A program made the position numbers and the translations under genes. Below are positions 16,922-25,038 of a stretch of 64,000 bases of DNA, in pieces. The DNA is from Verrucomicrobiota bacterium (GTDB lineage: Bacteria > Verrucomicrobiota > Verrucomicrobiia > Limisphaerales > UBA1319): positions 1 through 64,000 of the forward strand of contig JAKLHY010000009.1 in the NCBI GenBank assembly GCA_022709905.1, in the 5' to 3' direction. The notes under the pieces were generated by a model. The model had not been told where the DNA came from, ran no database searches, and was given only the letters and a program-made list of their open reading frames with translations. Numbering within the stretch: the first letter of the stretch is position 1; every line of letters starts with the position of its first letter.

Positions 16922-17458
16922 TTAGACACGATCGACCTTTTCATAGACCACGAGTTCATCGCGGCCGCGAAGGTCATTAGGGTGGTAACGGGGGATGGGC
17001 AATTCGATCTGTTTGAATTGCACGGGAGCCGCCTTTTTGTCGACCAATCCCACAGCGACGGCCACACCATAGATGATGGCTTCGGGCCGTGGCGGACAGC
17101 CTGGGATATAGAAATTGACGGGGAGAAGTTTTTCAACGGGGCCGAGGACACTATAGGTATCGTGCCAGATGCCGCCTCCGCAGGCGCAGGAACCGATGGC
17201 GAAGACCAATTTGGGGGCGGGCATGGCCTCGTAAGCCCGCTGGAGGGCTTTGGCGGTGGCGCGCATGGCGGGTCCCTGGCAGAGCATGACGTCGGCATGA
17301 CGCGGGGATCCCACCAGTTTGATGCCGAACCGTTCGGCGTCGTAGAACGGTGTCAGGACATTCAAGACCTCGATATCGCAGCCATTGCATCCGCCGCTGT
17401 TGGCGTGGTAAACCCACAGCGAGCGTCCAAACATCTTCTGGCAAAGGTTTTTCAACAT
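16922..17458 (-). CDS. hycG: HycG/HyfI-type NuoB-like small subunit of the membrane hydrogenase
   Basis: It is 178 residues from the ATG at 17458, which follows the hycF stop immediately; an upstream ATG at 17485 would overlap hycF by 26 bp. Family residues are SGGCNGCDIEVL, GSCACGGG and GCPPRPEAI, which hold the proximal 4Fe-4S cluster next to the [NiFe] site. It is the last gene of module B. The C-terminal extension (QIELPIPRYHPNDLRGRDELVVYEKVDRV) is longer than in the module A paralogue. Confidence 0.88.
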   Translation of the reverse strand: MLKNLCQKMFGRSLWVYHANSGGCNGCDIEVLNVLTPFYDAERFGIKLVGSPRHADVMLCQGPAMRATAKALQRAYEAMPAPKLVFAIGSCACGGGIWHDTYSVLGPVEKLLPVNFYIPGCPPRPEAIIYGVAVAVGLVDKKAAPVQFKQIELPIPRYHPNDLRGRDELVVYEKVDRV

Positions 17459-17459
17459 T

Positions 17460-17984
17460 TCAATCGAGATCGATTTTGATGTCATCGACCGTTGGCTCGG
17501 TTGCGAGATAGGCTTGGGAGCGGAGGATCCAGCGTTCATGTTGGACGTCATCGAACCGGTAGCCTTTCGCTTTGAGTTGATCGAGGAATCCAGGTTCTTT
17601 GAAGCAACGACCGCATCGCTGGCAGGTGCTCATGAAGAGCTCGATGCGTTGCTGGATGTCCCCGATGTGATTGGTGGCGTTTTCGAACTCCGGGCTCATG
17701 GTGATGGCCTTTTCGGGGCAGACATCCGCGCAACGTCCGCAATAGGTGCAGCGACGACCCAGGTATCGGATGATGCGGATTTCCTGACAGAGGTCCTCGA
17801 CCAGGATTTCGCGGGCCGGACAGTTGTTGGCGCAGCCGGCACACCCGATGCACTTGGCGGGATCGAACAGCGGGCGGCCCCGGAATCGGGCTGGCACCGG
17901 CCGGGACTCGCTCGGATATGGCAGGGTGACCCGTCCTGCCTTGAGGCAGATCACAGCTTCTTTCAGTTTGCTTAGAACGGACAT
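17460..17984 (-). CDS. hycF: HycF/HyfH-type 2[4Fe-4S] ferredoxin subunit
   Basis: It has 174 residues. Two classical clusters, CIGCAGCANNCP and CTYCGRCADVCP, match NuoI/HycF. A third, shorter cysteine group further on (CQRCGRC) could bind an extra cluster and is not usual in HycF. The N-terminal amphipathic start (SVLSKLKEAVICLKAGRVTLPYP) is typical of NuoI-like proteins that sit on the membrane. It carries electrons between the electron-input subunits and the hydrogenase small subunit. It lies between hycD and hycG. Confidence 0.9.
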   Translation of the reverse strand: MSVLSKLKEAVICLKAGRVTLPYPSESRPVPARFRGRPLFDPAKCIGCAGCANNCPAREILVEDLCQEIRIIRYLGRRCTYCGRCADVCPEKAITMSPEFENATNHIGDIQQRIELFMSTCQRCGRCFKEPGFLDQLKAKGYRFDDVQHERWILRSQAYLATEPTVDDIKIDLD

Positions 17985-18017
17985 GGTTCAGCGGGGATTC
18001 ATCGTTGCGGAGTGAAT

Positions 18018-18944
18018 TCAGTAACCATAGCTTGCCAGGATGAGGGCCATAAGGGCGACGGCGAGCAGTCCGGCGAAGAATCGGATGGCTTGATCGATCC
18101 GGTAGCGGGCGTGAGTGGCGGCGATCACCGTCACGAGCCCGACGATCCCGAGGACCTTAAACCAGAACCAAGCCCAGCCCAGGGGAAAAGGCAGCCGGTT
18201 GCCCCAAGGAACAAACAACGAGACAAAGAGCGCGCTGTAAACCAGCAGCTTGGACATTTGAGCATACTTGAACAAGGCGAGTTTCGGCCCGGAATACTCC
18301 ATCAGAGGTCCTTCCATGATCTCGGTTTCGGCCTCGGTGATGTCAAACGGCACCCGTTGCACAAAGGCCTGAAACGACAGCAACAGGACGCCCAGCAGGA
18401 TCAGGCCCGACCAAGGGATGCCCTGGGTGCGATAAACCGACCCGGAGAGAGCGGCATCGAGGTTGAAACTCCCGGCATGGATGGCGCCCACGACAATGGC
18501 GATAGCCAGAATAGGTTCCAGGGCAATCATTGTCATCATTTCACGACTGATCCCGAGCACGGAGTAAGTCGAGCCGGCGGCCAGGCCGGCGAGCAACGTG
18601 CAAATCCCGGACAGCGCCATCAGGTAGACAACCAGGAGGACGTCGCCGGCTCCGCTTAACGGGGCAAAAAATCCCATCGGAATCAGAAAGGCCAGCGAGA
18701 GGATGACGGCCAGGGATAAGAAGACCGCAAAGCGTTGCATCCCAGGGACCTCGCCGGATTCGAGGTCTTCCTTGCCCAGGAGCTTGAGGAGGTCGTAATA
18801 AGGTTGCCGCAGGGGCGGGCCCTGGCGGGATTGGATTCGGGCGGTCAGCTTGCGCAGAAGACCTTCGCAGAAGGGCGCCAGGGCCAAGATCAGGACGGCA
18901 TTGCCCAATCCGCAGAGGACTTGAAGCAGAAAAGGGGTATTCAT
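18018..18944 (-). CDS. hycD: HycD/HyfC-type NuoH-like membrane subunit
   Basis: It has 308 residues and about eight hydrophobic segments. RIQSRQGPPLRQPYYDLLKLLGKEDLES at the N-terminus and QRVPFDITEAETEIMEGPLMEYSGPKLALFKYAQ are the NuoH-family loops. It anchors the hydrogenase module in the membrane. Its start overlaps the stop of the large-subunit gene by 4 bp. Confidence 0.9.
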   Translation of the reverse strand: MNTPFLLQVLCGLGNAVLILALAPFCEGLLRKLTARIQSRQGPPLRQPYYDLLKLLGKEDLESGEVPGMQRFAVFLSLAVILSLAFLIPMGFFAPLSGAGDVLLVVYLMALSGICTLLAGLAAGSTYSVLGISREMMTMIALEPILAIAIVVGAIHAGSFNLDAALSGSVYRTQGIPWSGLILLGVLLLSFQAFVQRVPFDITEAETEIMEGPLMEYSGPKLALFKYAQMSKLLVYSALFVSLFVPWGNRLPFPLGWAWFWFKVLGIVGLVTVIAATHARYRIDQAIRFFAGLLAVALMALILASYGY

Positions 18945-20632
18945 GATGCCGGGGGATGCACGGCGGGTGAACGCGACAACTGCACGAGCTGCTCGGACGA
19001 CCAGATCCGAGCGGCTCCCGTCTTGAGATCAATCGTTTCGAGGCGGTCGGTACAGGAGAAACAGGGATCGATGCTGCCCAGGGAAATCGTCATATCGGCC
19101 AGGCGCTGGTCTTTGATCATGGCGGGGACACCCTGGAGATTCTGGTAGGTGGGCGCGCGCACACGCCATCGGCGGGGACGATTGTTTTCTCCGGTGATAA
19201 TGAAATGATGAGATTCTCCCCGGGGCGCTTCGACGGAGGACAGGCCAACACGGCCGATGGGGAGTTCGTCCTTGAGGTCAAGCTGAAGGGGGCCGGGTTC
19301 GAGCTGGTCCAGACATTGGCGAATGATTTTGATCGATTCGAAGACCTCGAGCATGCGGACCACGACGCGCGACCAGACGTCGGCTCCCTGGGCGGTAATG
19401 ACGTCGAATTTCACGCGGTCATAAGCGGCGTAAGGATGATCCCGGCGGCAGTCAATATCGACGCCGGCGGCCCTGGCCACAGGACCGATCATGCCTGTTT
19501 TCCTGACCAGATCGGGATTGGCAATCCCCACGTCGCGGGTGCGTTTCTGGATGTTCTTGTCCCGGCTGACGGCGGTGACAACGGCTTGCCACTCGGACTC
19601 CAGTTTATCGAGGACACGACGGAGTTCAGACTGGAGCTCCGGGGTCAGATCCCAGCGCACTCCCCCGATGAGGCAGAGGGCGTAAGTCTTGCGATTGCCG
19701 CTGATCTTCTCCGCGATCCACATGACCGGTTCGCGGATGCGGAAGGATTGCATGAATAGCGTATCGAAGCCGACGATGTGACAAGCCAGGCCCACCCAGA
19801 GGAGATGGCTGTGGAGCCGCTCGATTTCGAGCATGATCGTGCGAATGAATTCGGCGCGGACGGGGGGGCGAAGGGCGGCGGCTCGCTCGACAGCCTGGGC
19901 ATAGGCGACGTTGTGGACGCAACCGCAAATGCCACAGATCCGCTCGGCAGCCATGGGGATGTCGTTGTAAGTCAGCACCGACTCGGCGAGCTTTTCGATG
20001 CCGCGATGCACCATGAATCCGCGATATTCGCAGCCCCGGACGAATTCGCCATCCACATAAAGCCGGAAGTGGGCCGGTTCATCCAAGGTGGGATGGAACG
20101 GTCCAAAAGGCACCACAGTGCAACCTTCCGGGACGGGATCGAACGGATACATTTTTTGCTCGTCGATCCCCTCGGGCACCTCATTCCAGGCGCGGTCCTT
20201 GCGGAGCGGATGAACCCCGGCGGGCCAGCTATCCGGCAGGACGAGACGCTTGGGATAGGGATGTCCCACGGGTTCAATGCCGATGAGATCCTGAAATTCC
20301 CGTTCAGCCCAGTTGGCCGCGGGAATGATATCAGCGATGCTATCGACGCGCGGCGCGTGTTCGGGCAGGTGGGCGAACACGGCGCAGAGCAAATGATCCC
20401 GGTCGAAGGCGAAGTTATGCGCCACAAAAAACTGGCCGGAATACGGCCGGTCATCGCCGCCAATGCCAATCACGTAGCGCGCATCGAGGCTGTGGAAGAG
20501 GTGGCGGCAGATCTCTTTGAGGGCCTCCGGCCGCACGAAGACGTAGAGCCGATCGGCGGAAGGCAGGTCGGCGCGCAGGATGGCGTCGCCAAGTTTTTCC
20601 CTCAACACGTTCAGTTTTTCCCGGGCCAGCAT
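18941..20632 (-). CDS. hycE: Group 4-type [NiFe]-hydrogenase large subunit (NuoC-NuoD fold)
   Basis: It is 563 residues from the ATG at 20632, ten bases after the preceding stop; longer in-frame starts lie inside that gene. A NuoC-like domain (residues 1-150) precedes the catalytic part. Both nickel-binding pairs are present: RICGICG (Cys233, Cys236) and DPCFSCTDR (Cys524, Cys527). A 33-residue tail follows the Arg of TDR, matching the C-terminal extension removed by HycI from HycE-type precursors. A HycI-like protease gene is two genes upstream. It reduces protons or oxidises H2 at the membrane; the direction cannot be told from sequence. Confidence 0.92.
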   Translation of the reverse strand: MLAREKLNVLREKLGDAILRADLPSADRLYVFVRPEALKEICRHLFHSLDARYVIGIGGDDRPYSGQFFVAHNFAFDRDHLLCAVFAHLPEHAPRVDSIADIIPAANWAEREFQDLIGIEPVGHPYPKRLVLPDSWPAGVHPLRKDRAWNEVPEGIDEQKMYPFDPVPEGCTVVPFGPFHPTLDEPAHFRLYVDGEFVRGCEYRGFMVHRGIEKLAESVLTYNDIPMAAERICGICGCVHNVAYAQAVERAAALRPPVRAEFIRTIMLEIERLHSHLLWVGLACHIVGFDTLFMQSFRIREPVMWIAEKISGNRKTYALCLIGGVRWDLTPELQSELRRVLDKLESEWQAVVTAVSRDKNIQKRTRDVGIANPDLVRKTGMIGPVARAAGVDIDCRRDHPYAAYDRVKFDVITAQGADVWSRVVVRMLEVFESIKIIRQCLDQLEPGPLQLDLKDELPIGRVGLSSVEAPRGESHHFIITGENNRPRRWRVRAPTYQNLQGVPAMIKDQRLADMTISLGSIDPCFSCTDRLETIDLKTGAARIWSSEQLVQLSRSPAVHPPAS

Positions 20633-20642
20633 GTGAAAGGAT

Positions 20643-22550
20643 TCAGGTGTGGTTTCGGTCGAAGGGAGATTCCGGCCCCCGGCCAGTCCACCGGAAATAG
20701 GGTTTGATCTCCCCGTAGAGATGATGGGCGCGGTATCGATGGTGATCGGCTTCCTGGTCGTAGCCGCAGAGCCACGGGGGGGCGACGCGTCGTTGCGCCC
20801 GGCCGAGACGCGATAAGACAAAAGCGGCCATGAACATCAGGCCGAGCACGATGCCAATCATCATGGGAATGTAAGCGGCTCCGCCGGGCAAAACGATCCC
20901 TCCAAGGGCCGCACGATCGGCGGCGGGCGCCGCTTCGGCCAGGATAAATCCCAGGCCTTGTTGGCTGGCCTTCAGCACCTCGGAGACCAGGACAAAACCG
21001 ATCGCTGGCAACAGGCCGAGGAGAATGACAAAGCCGGCCAGCAAAAACTGGGGGGCGCGCATGAGCCAGCCCACTTCGAGCGAGGACCGATTTTGCAGGC
21101 GGGCCTGAACGGTGGCGCTGGTTCGGGTGAGAAAACTGGCGCCGAAAAATTTGACAAAGGTCGCGAGAGTCAGGCCGCTGGTTAGCATGGCGATCACCGC
21201 GCAAAAAGCAAGGAATCCGGCATGGCCACTGCCCTGGATAGCGGCCACGAACAGAATCCATTTACTGACGAAGCCGTTGAGCAGGGGCACTCCCGAGATG
21301 GCAAAAGAGGCCACCAGAGCAGTGAGAGCGGTCCAGGGCATATGACGCATGAGCCCGCCCAGCCGGTTGAGGTCCTGGGTGTCGGTGGCCCACAAAATCG
21401 ATCCGGCATTCAGGAACAGCAGGCTTTTAAAAAGCCCGTGATTCAGGGTATGAAGCAGAGCCCCGCAGAAGGCCACGGCGGCCAGGGGGCGCCACGAGGC
21501 CGGAGCCGACAAGAGCACCAGAGCCGTGCCCAGCCCAAACAGGATATAGCCCGCCTGTCCAATGCTGCTGAACGCGAGCAGGCGTTTGGTCTGGTTTTGC
21601 TTGAGCGCTTGCGCGGTGCCGGTCAGCAAGGTGATGGTGCCCAAGGCGGTAATCCAGAGCCCCCAGGCGCCGACGGGATAACGATCTTGGGCACCGGCAG
21701 GCACCAGCCACAAGAAATAGCGCATCAGACCATAGACGCCGGTCTTGATCATGACGCCGGAGAGCATAGCGCTGACGGGGGAGGGTGCGGCCGGATGGGC
21801 GTCGGGGAGCCAGATCTGACCAAAGGGCCACATGCCCAGCTTGATGCCGAATCCGGTGAGAAACATGGCAAACGCCGCCATGACCAGTCCGCTTCGGGTT
21901 TCGAGAAGAACGGGCAGATTGGCGCTGATCGAGTCGAAGTCGTATTTGAGGGCATCGCCGCCCACCTGGGCGCTGCCGACTGCCAGCATTTCCGCCCCGA
22001 TCATAGTCAGTGCGCAAGCCAGTTGCATCATCACAAAATACTTGCGGGCGGCGCGGAGATTTTCGGGCTTGTGAGATTCGAAGCGGATCAAGGCATAACC
22101 CGGGAGGGTCATGAGCTGCCAGAAGATGAAGAAGAACCACATCATGTCGGTGGTGCTGACCAATCCATACATGGCGGCGAGAAAGAGCATCAGATAGGGA
22201 TAATAACGGGCGGGGCTGTAGCTCGGGTAGTGATCGAGGTATGCGATGGAGTAAAACACCGAGGGCAGCGCCACAAGGGCGACCAGCATGAGAAACCAAG
22301 CGCTCAAGCCGTCCACATAGATTCGCAAGGCGAACCCGAGGGCTGGCAGCCGCAAATACTCGTGCGGATGCCCGGCGCCGCCCCAGAGAACGCTGGCGGT
22401 GGCAGAGAAGACCAGCAGGGCGCTTGCCAGGGTGAAACCGAACGCCAGCCAGCCGGCCAGACGGCGGCGGGGCGCGGCCAGCCAGGTGACTCCCGCGCCG
22501 GCGAGACAGAGCAGGATTGCCGAAACGACCGCTGTCTCAGGCATCAGCAT
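20643..22550 (-). CDS. hycC: HycC/HyfB-type NuoL-like antiporter subunit of the membrane hydrogenase
   Basis: A 635-residue membrane protein. The core reads FGIKLGMWPFGQIWLPDAHPAAPSPVSAMLSGVMIKTGVYG, then KRLLAFSSIGQAGYI and TLNHGLFKSLLFLNAGSILWATDTQDLN, all typical of NuoL/HycC. It is the only antiporter-like subunit in module B, so this complex has fewer potential ion channels than module A, which has HyfB and HyfF plus the NuoK-like HyfE. It overlaps the hycI-like gene by 14 bp at its start. Confidence 0.9.
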   Translation of the reverse strand: MLMPETAVVSAILLCLAGAGVTWLAAPRRRLAGWLAFGFTLASALLVFSATASVLWGGAGHPHEYLRLPALGFALRIYVDGLSAWFLMLVALVALPSVFYSIAYLDHYPSYSPARYYPYLMLFLAAMYGLVSTTDMMWFFFIFWQLMTLPGYALIRFESHKPENLRAARKYFVMMQLACALTMIGAEMLAVGSAQVGGDALKYDFDSISANLPVLLETRSGLVMAAFAMFLTGFGIKLGMWPFGQIWLPDAHPAAPSPVSAMLSGVMIKTGVYGLMRYFLWLVPAGAQDRYPVGAWGLWITALGTITLLTGTAQALKQNQTKRLLAFSSIGQAGYILFGLGTALVLLSAPASWRPLAAVAFCGALLHTLNHGLFKSLLFLNAGSILWATDTQDLNRLGGLMRHMPWTALTALVASFAISGVPLLNGFVSKWILFVAAIQGSGHAGFLAFCAVIAMLTSGLTLATFVKFFGASFLTRTSATVQARLQNRSSLEVGWLMRAPQFLLAGFVILLGLLPAIGFVLVSEVLKASQQGLGFILAEAAPAADRAALGGIVLPGGAAYIPMMIGIVLGLMFMAAFVLSRLGRAQRRVAPPWLCGYDQEADHHRYRAHHLYGEIKPYFRWTGRGPESPFDRNHT

Positions 22551-23124
22551 ATTGATTCCAAATTAAAGGCTGTGGAGGCCCCGTCGGCGGCAGGGGAGCC
22601 GGGAGCTCAAACAGCTCCATGAGCCATTGCCACACCAGGTTTCTGGATTGTTCGACGGCTGGATGACAGGCGTGGCCGGGACGAAGGGATCCCGGCTGGA
22701 TGCCCAGGAGCCAAACCTGCGGCACGCCGTTCATCTCGAGCCACTGGGCCAGCAATCCCAGCGAGATGCGATGCGTGGACACCTGGGGAAAACGGGCCTT
22801 GATTTCATGGGCTGCCAACAACACCACCGACCCGGGAGACGCTCCCGAATCCACGGCGTCGATGAGCAACACACGATCGAAACGTCCCTCAATCAACGGG
22901 ATTAAATGCCGCTCCAATTCGAGTCCGGCCAGAATGACGCTGAGGGGAGGCGGCTGGCGATGTCGCCGGATCAAGGGATCGGCGGCTGGGGATGGCAGGC
23001 GGGCCGCCACTTGTCCGGCCAGCCAGAGGCCCAGGCCATCATCGCCATGCTCAGGATTGCCGAGCCCAACCACGCAGATCCGACCCCGGCAGATTCGGGC
23101 CAATTCAGTTCTCAGATTCAACAT
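22537..23124 (-). CDS. hycI: Hydrogenase maturation protease (HycI/HyaD family, M52)
   Basis: It has 195 residues. VVGLGNPEHGDDGLGLWLA and LLIDAVDSGASPGSV contain the acidic residues that bind nickel in the precursor, and VSTHRISL supplies the conserved His region. These proteases remove the C-terminal tail of the hydrogenase large subunit after nickel insertion. The only plausible substrate in the window is the module B large subunit, because the module A homologue has no tail and no nickel ligands. It is co-encoded within module B, overlapping both neighbours. No hypA-F genes are in the window. Confidence 0.88.
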   Translation of the reverse strand: MLNLRTELARICRGRICVVGLGNPEHGDDGLGLWLAGQVAARLPSPAADPLIRRHRQPPPLSVILAGLELERHLIPLIEGRFDRVLLIDAVDSGASPGSVVLLAAHEIKARFPQVSTHRISLGLLAQWLEMNGVPQVWLLGIQPGSLRPGHACHPAVEQSRNLVWQWLMELFELPAPLPPTGPPQPLIWNQYADA

Positions 23125-23972
23125 CAGATATCTTCACCCAGTTTTTGAATTTGATCGAAAGTGAACACCGGACCATCCGTGCACACGTAGGCCACACCGA
23201 TGCAGCAATGGCCGCACTTGCCGACGCCGCATTTCATGTAACGTTCCAACGTTGACACAATGCGGTTCGCCTGAAAACCCATAGCTGAGAGATCCTTGAT
23301 CACAAAGCGGAACATGATGGGCGGACCGCAGACAAACGCGGTGGTGTTTTGGACCGGCACATCGACTCCGGGCTTCTTGAAGAGGCTGCCGACCACGCCC
23401 ACATGGCCCTGCCAGCCCGGATCCGCCCGGTCAACGGTCAGATGACACTCCACATTCGCCGTTCGTGTCCAGGCCTCGACGTTGCGGCGGTAGATGAGTT
23501 CCTGGGGTGTTTTAGCGCCGCAGAAGATCTGAATGCGACCGAACTTCTTCCGGTGATGCAGGGCATAGATGATGCAGGAGCGCAACGGGATCAGGCCGAT
23601 GCCGCCGGCGATAAAAACCAGGTTTTGACCCGCGTAATCCTCCATCGGAAAACCGTTGCCGTAAGGGCCGCGGACTCCGAAGAGATCCCCCGGTTTCAGC
23701 CGGTGAAGGGCGGCGGTCGCGCTGCCGACCTGGCGGACTGTGAAGAAGGTTTCAGATTCGGTCGGGCTGGGGGGGAGGGATGCGGGAAACTCGCCGGTGC
23801 CGAACAGGGAGACTTGGGCGAACTGGCCGGGACGAAACCGGCGGAAGGCCTCCTGGTCGCGCGGATCCTGAAAGTGCCAGAAAAAGGTCTTCACCTCGGT
23901 GATTTCCTCTTCCACCCGGTCAATCACCGCGATTTTCGGCTGAAAAATGTTGTCAGTGCCCGGTGGATTCAT
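23124..23972 (-). CDS. HydG-like FAD/NAD(P)H-binding oxidoreductase subunit
   Basis: The 282-residue protein is of the ferredoxin-NADP reductase type, like the gamma subunit of sulfhydrogenases and the AsrB family. The FAD part is RFRPGQFAQVSLFG; the NAD(P) part has LVFIAGGIGLIPLRSCI and TAFVCGPPIMFRFVI. The C-terminal CGVGKCGHCCIG...VC binds a [2Fe-2S] cluster. It would connect NAD(P)H with the iron-sulfur chain. It overlaps the HydB-like gene by 20 bp and the protease gene by 1 bp. Such subunits normally accompany cytoplasmic group 3b hydrogenases, so their place in a group 4-type operon is notable. Confidence 0.85.
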   Translation of the reverse strand: MNPPGTDNIFQPKIAVIDRVEEEITEVKTFFWHFQDPRDQEAFRRFRPGQFAQVSLFGTGEFPASLPPSPTESETFFTVRQVGSATAALHRLKPGDLFGVRGPYGNGFPMEDYAGQNLVFIAGGIGLIPLRSCIIYALHHRKKFGRIQIFCGAKTPQELIYRRNVEAWTRTANVECHLTVDRADPGWQGHVGVVGSLFKKPGVDVPVQNTTAFVCGPPIMFRFVIKDLSAMGFQANRIVSTLERYMKCGVGKCGHCCIGVAYVCTDGPVFTFDQIQKLGEDI

Positions 23973-25035
23973 GGGTTGCAGCGGCGGCCTGGCGGCGCAT
24001 CATTTCGACCACGCTTGGCATGCCGACGTCTCCGTGGCAAACCGCGGCGCAGCGTCCACAGCCGACACAGGCCATGGACAGCTCGCGCTGGATGAAGTAG
24101 TGCGACAGCTTGCGGAAAAAGCGGCGGTTGCGCCGGTCATGCACCGCTTTGCGGGGATTAAAGCCTCCGGCCATGCGGGTGAAACCATTCAGGGCGCAAG
24201 CGTCCCACAGCCGCACACGCTCGATTTCCTGCGGGCCAATTTGGCGGTCGGTCACCGTGAAACAGGTGCAGGCGGGGCAGACGTAAGTGCAACCGCCGCA
24301 TTCCAGGCAGCGATTGCCAATGTCTTCCCAGGTTTTTTCCGTGACCCGGCCCTGGGAGACCAGGTTAATGGCGGCGGAGAACCAGCTGGTGGTGGTCTTG
24401 AACGATTGCCGGACCCGAGTTAGGATGGCGCGGCGTTGGTTGACGTGGGCGGCTGTGGCGGGCCGAAACAGCGGTTGCGCCAGAAGGGCCTCGCCGGCCG
24501 GCGTCCCCGCCAGCGCCAGAAATTCGGTCCCCAGATCCATGAGTTGCACATCGAAATGATCTCGCGCCGCCGGGCCGGTATCGGCGCACATGCAGAAACA
24601 GATGTCGCTGATGTCGCGTTCGACGTCGGTGCAGACCACGTTCACGAGGAAAAGATTGCGGCGGCGATATTCATAGTAAATATCGCGAAAATCGCGTCCC
24701 AGGTAGAATCGATCCAGGTGATGAATGCCGGCGATGTCGCAGGAACGGATGCCGAAGATCGCGCGTTTGACCTCGTGGTAATAGGGGGTGATTTCGGCTT
24801 GGCCCGGGCCGGTCCGGATCTTGAACAGCCGTTCGAGGTGGGGGATCACCCAGCGTTTCGGGGGATAGAAAGGGTGCGGCAGATGCACTTGAATGCGGGC
24901 GCGGTTGTCGTCGTTGACAACGTCAAAGTAGGTATCGCGGCCGCGATCGCAGAAGGGCGCCACGACCTCGTATTCCTGGCGGAGCAGGTCGACCAGGTTC
25001 AGCAGATCGGATTGCGGCAGGATGCGGGCGCGCAT
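23953..25035 (-). CDS. HydB-like 4Fe-4S dicluster electron-transfer subunit
   Basis: The 360-residue protein resembles the beta subunit of sulfhydrogenases and AsrA. It has an N-terminal domain with FGIRSCDIAGIHHLDRFYLG and LFLVNVVCTDVERDISDICFCMCADTGP, then two 4Fe-4S motifs, CLECGGCTYVCPACTCF and CVGCGRCAAVCHGDVGMP. It probably passes electrons between the HydG-like flavoprotein and the FdhF-like subunit or the HycF ferredoxin. It lies 3 bp after the FdhF-like gene. Confidence 0.85.
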   Translation of the reverse strand: MRARILPQSDLLNLVDLLRQEYEVVAPFCDRGRDTYFDVVNDDNRARIQVHLPHPFYPPKRWVIPHLERLFKIRTGPGQAEITPYYHEVKRAIFGIRSCDIAGIHHLDRFYLGRDFRDIYYEYRRRNLFLVNVVCTDVERDISDICFCMCADTGPAARDHFDVQLMDLGTEFLALAGTPAGEALLAQPLFRPATAAHVNQRRAILTRVRQSFKTTTSWFSAAINLVSQGRVTEKTWEDIGNRCLECGGCTYVCPACTCFTVTDRQIGPQEIERVRLWDACALNGFTRMAGGFNPRKAVHDRRNRRFFRKLSHYFIQRELSMACVGCGRCAAVCHGDVGMPSVVEMMRRQAAAATHESTGH

Positions 25036-25038
25036 AGG

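Noticed and set aside
19778..20707. Long plus-strand frame (309 residues) opposite the hydrogenase large subunit
   Set aside because: Shadow of the minus-strand hycE gene, which has all family motifs.
21222..22622. A 466-residue plus-strand open frame opposite the hycC gene
   Set aside because: It is antisense to a clear NuoL-type gene, has low-complexity Gly/Gln/His-rich composition and no domain; GC-rich coding DNA commonly opens the opposite frame.
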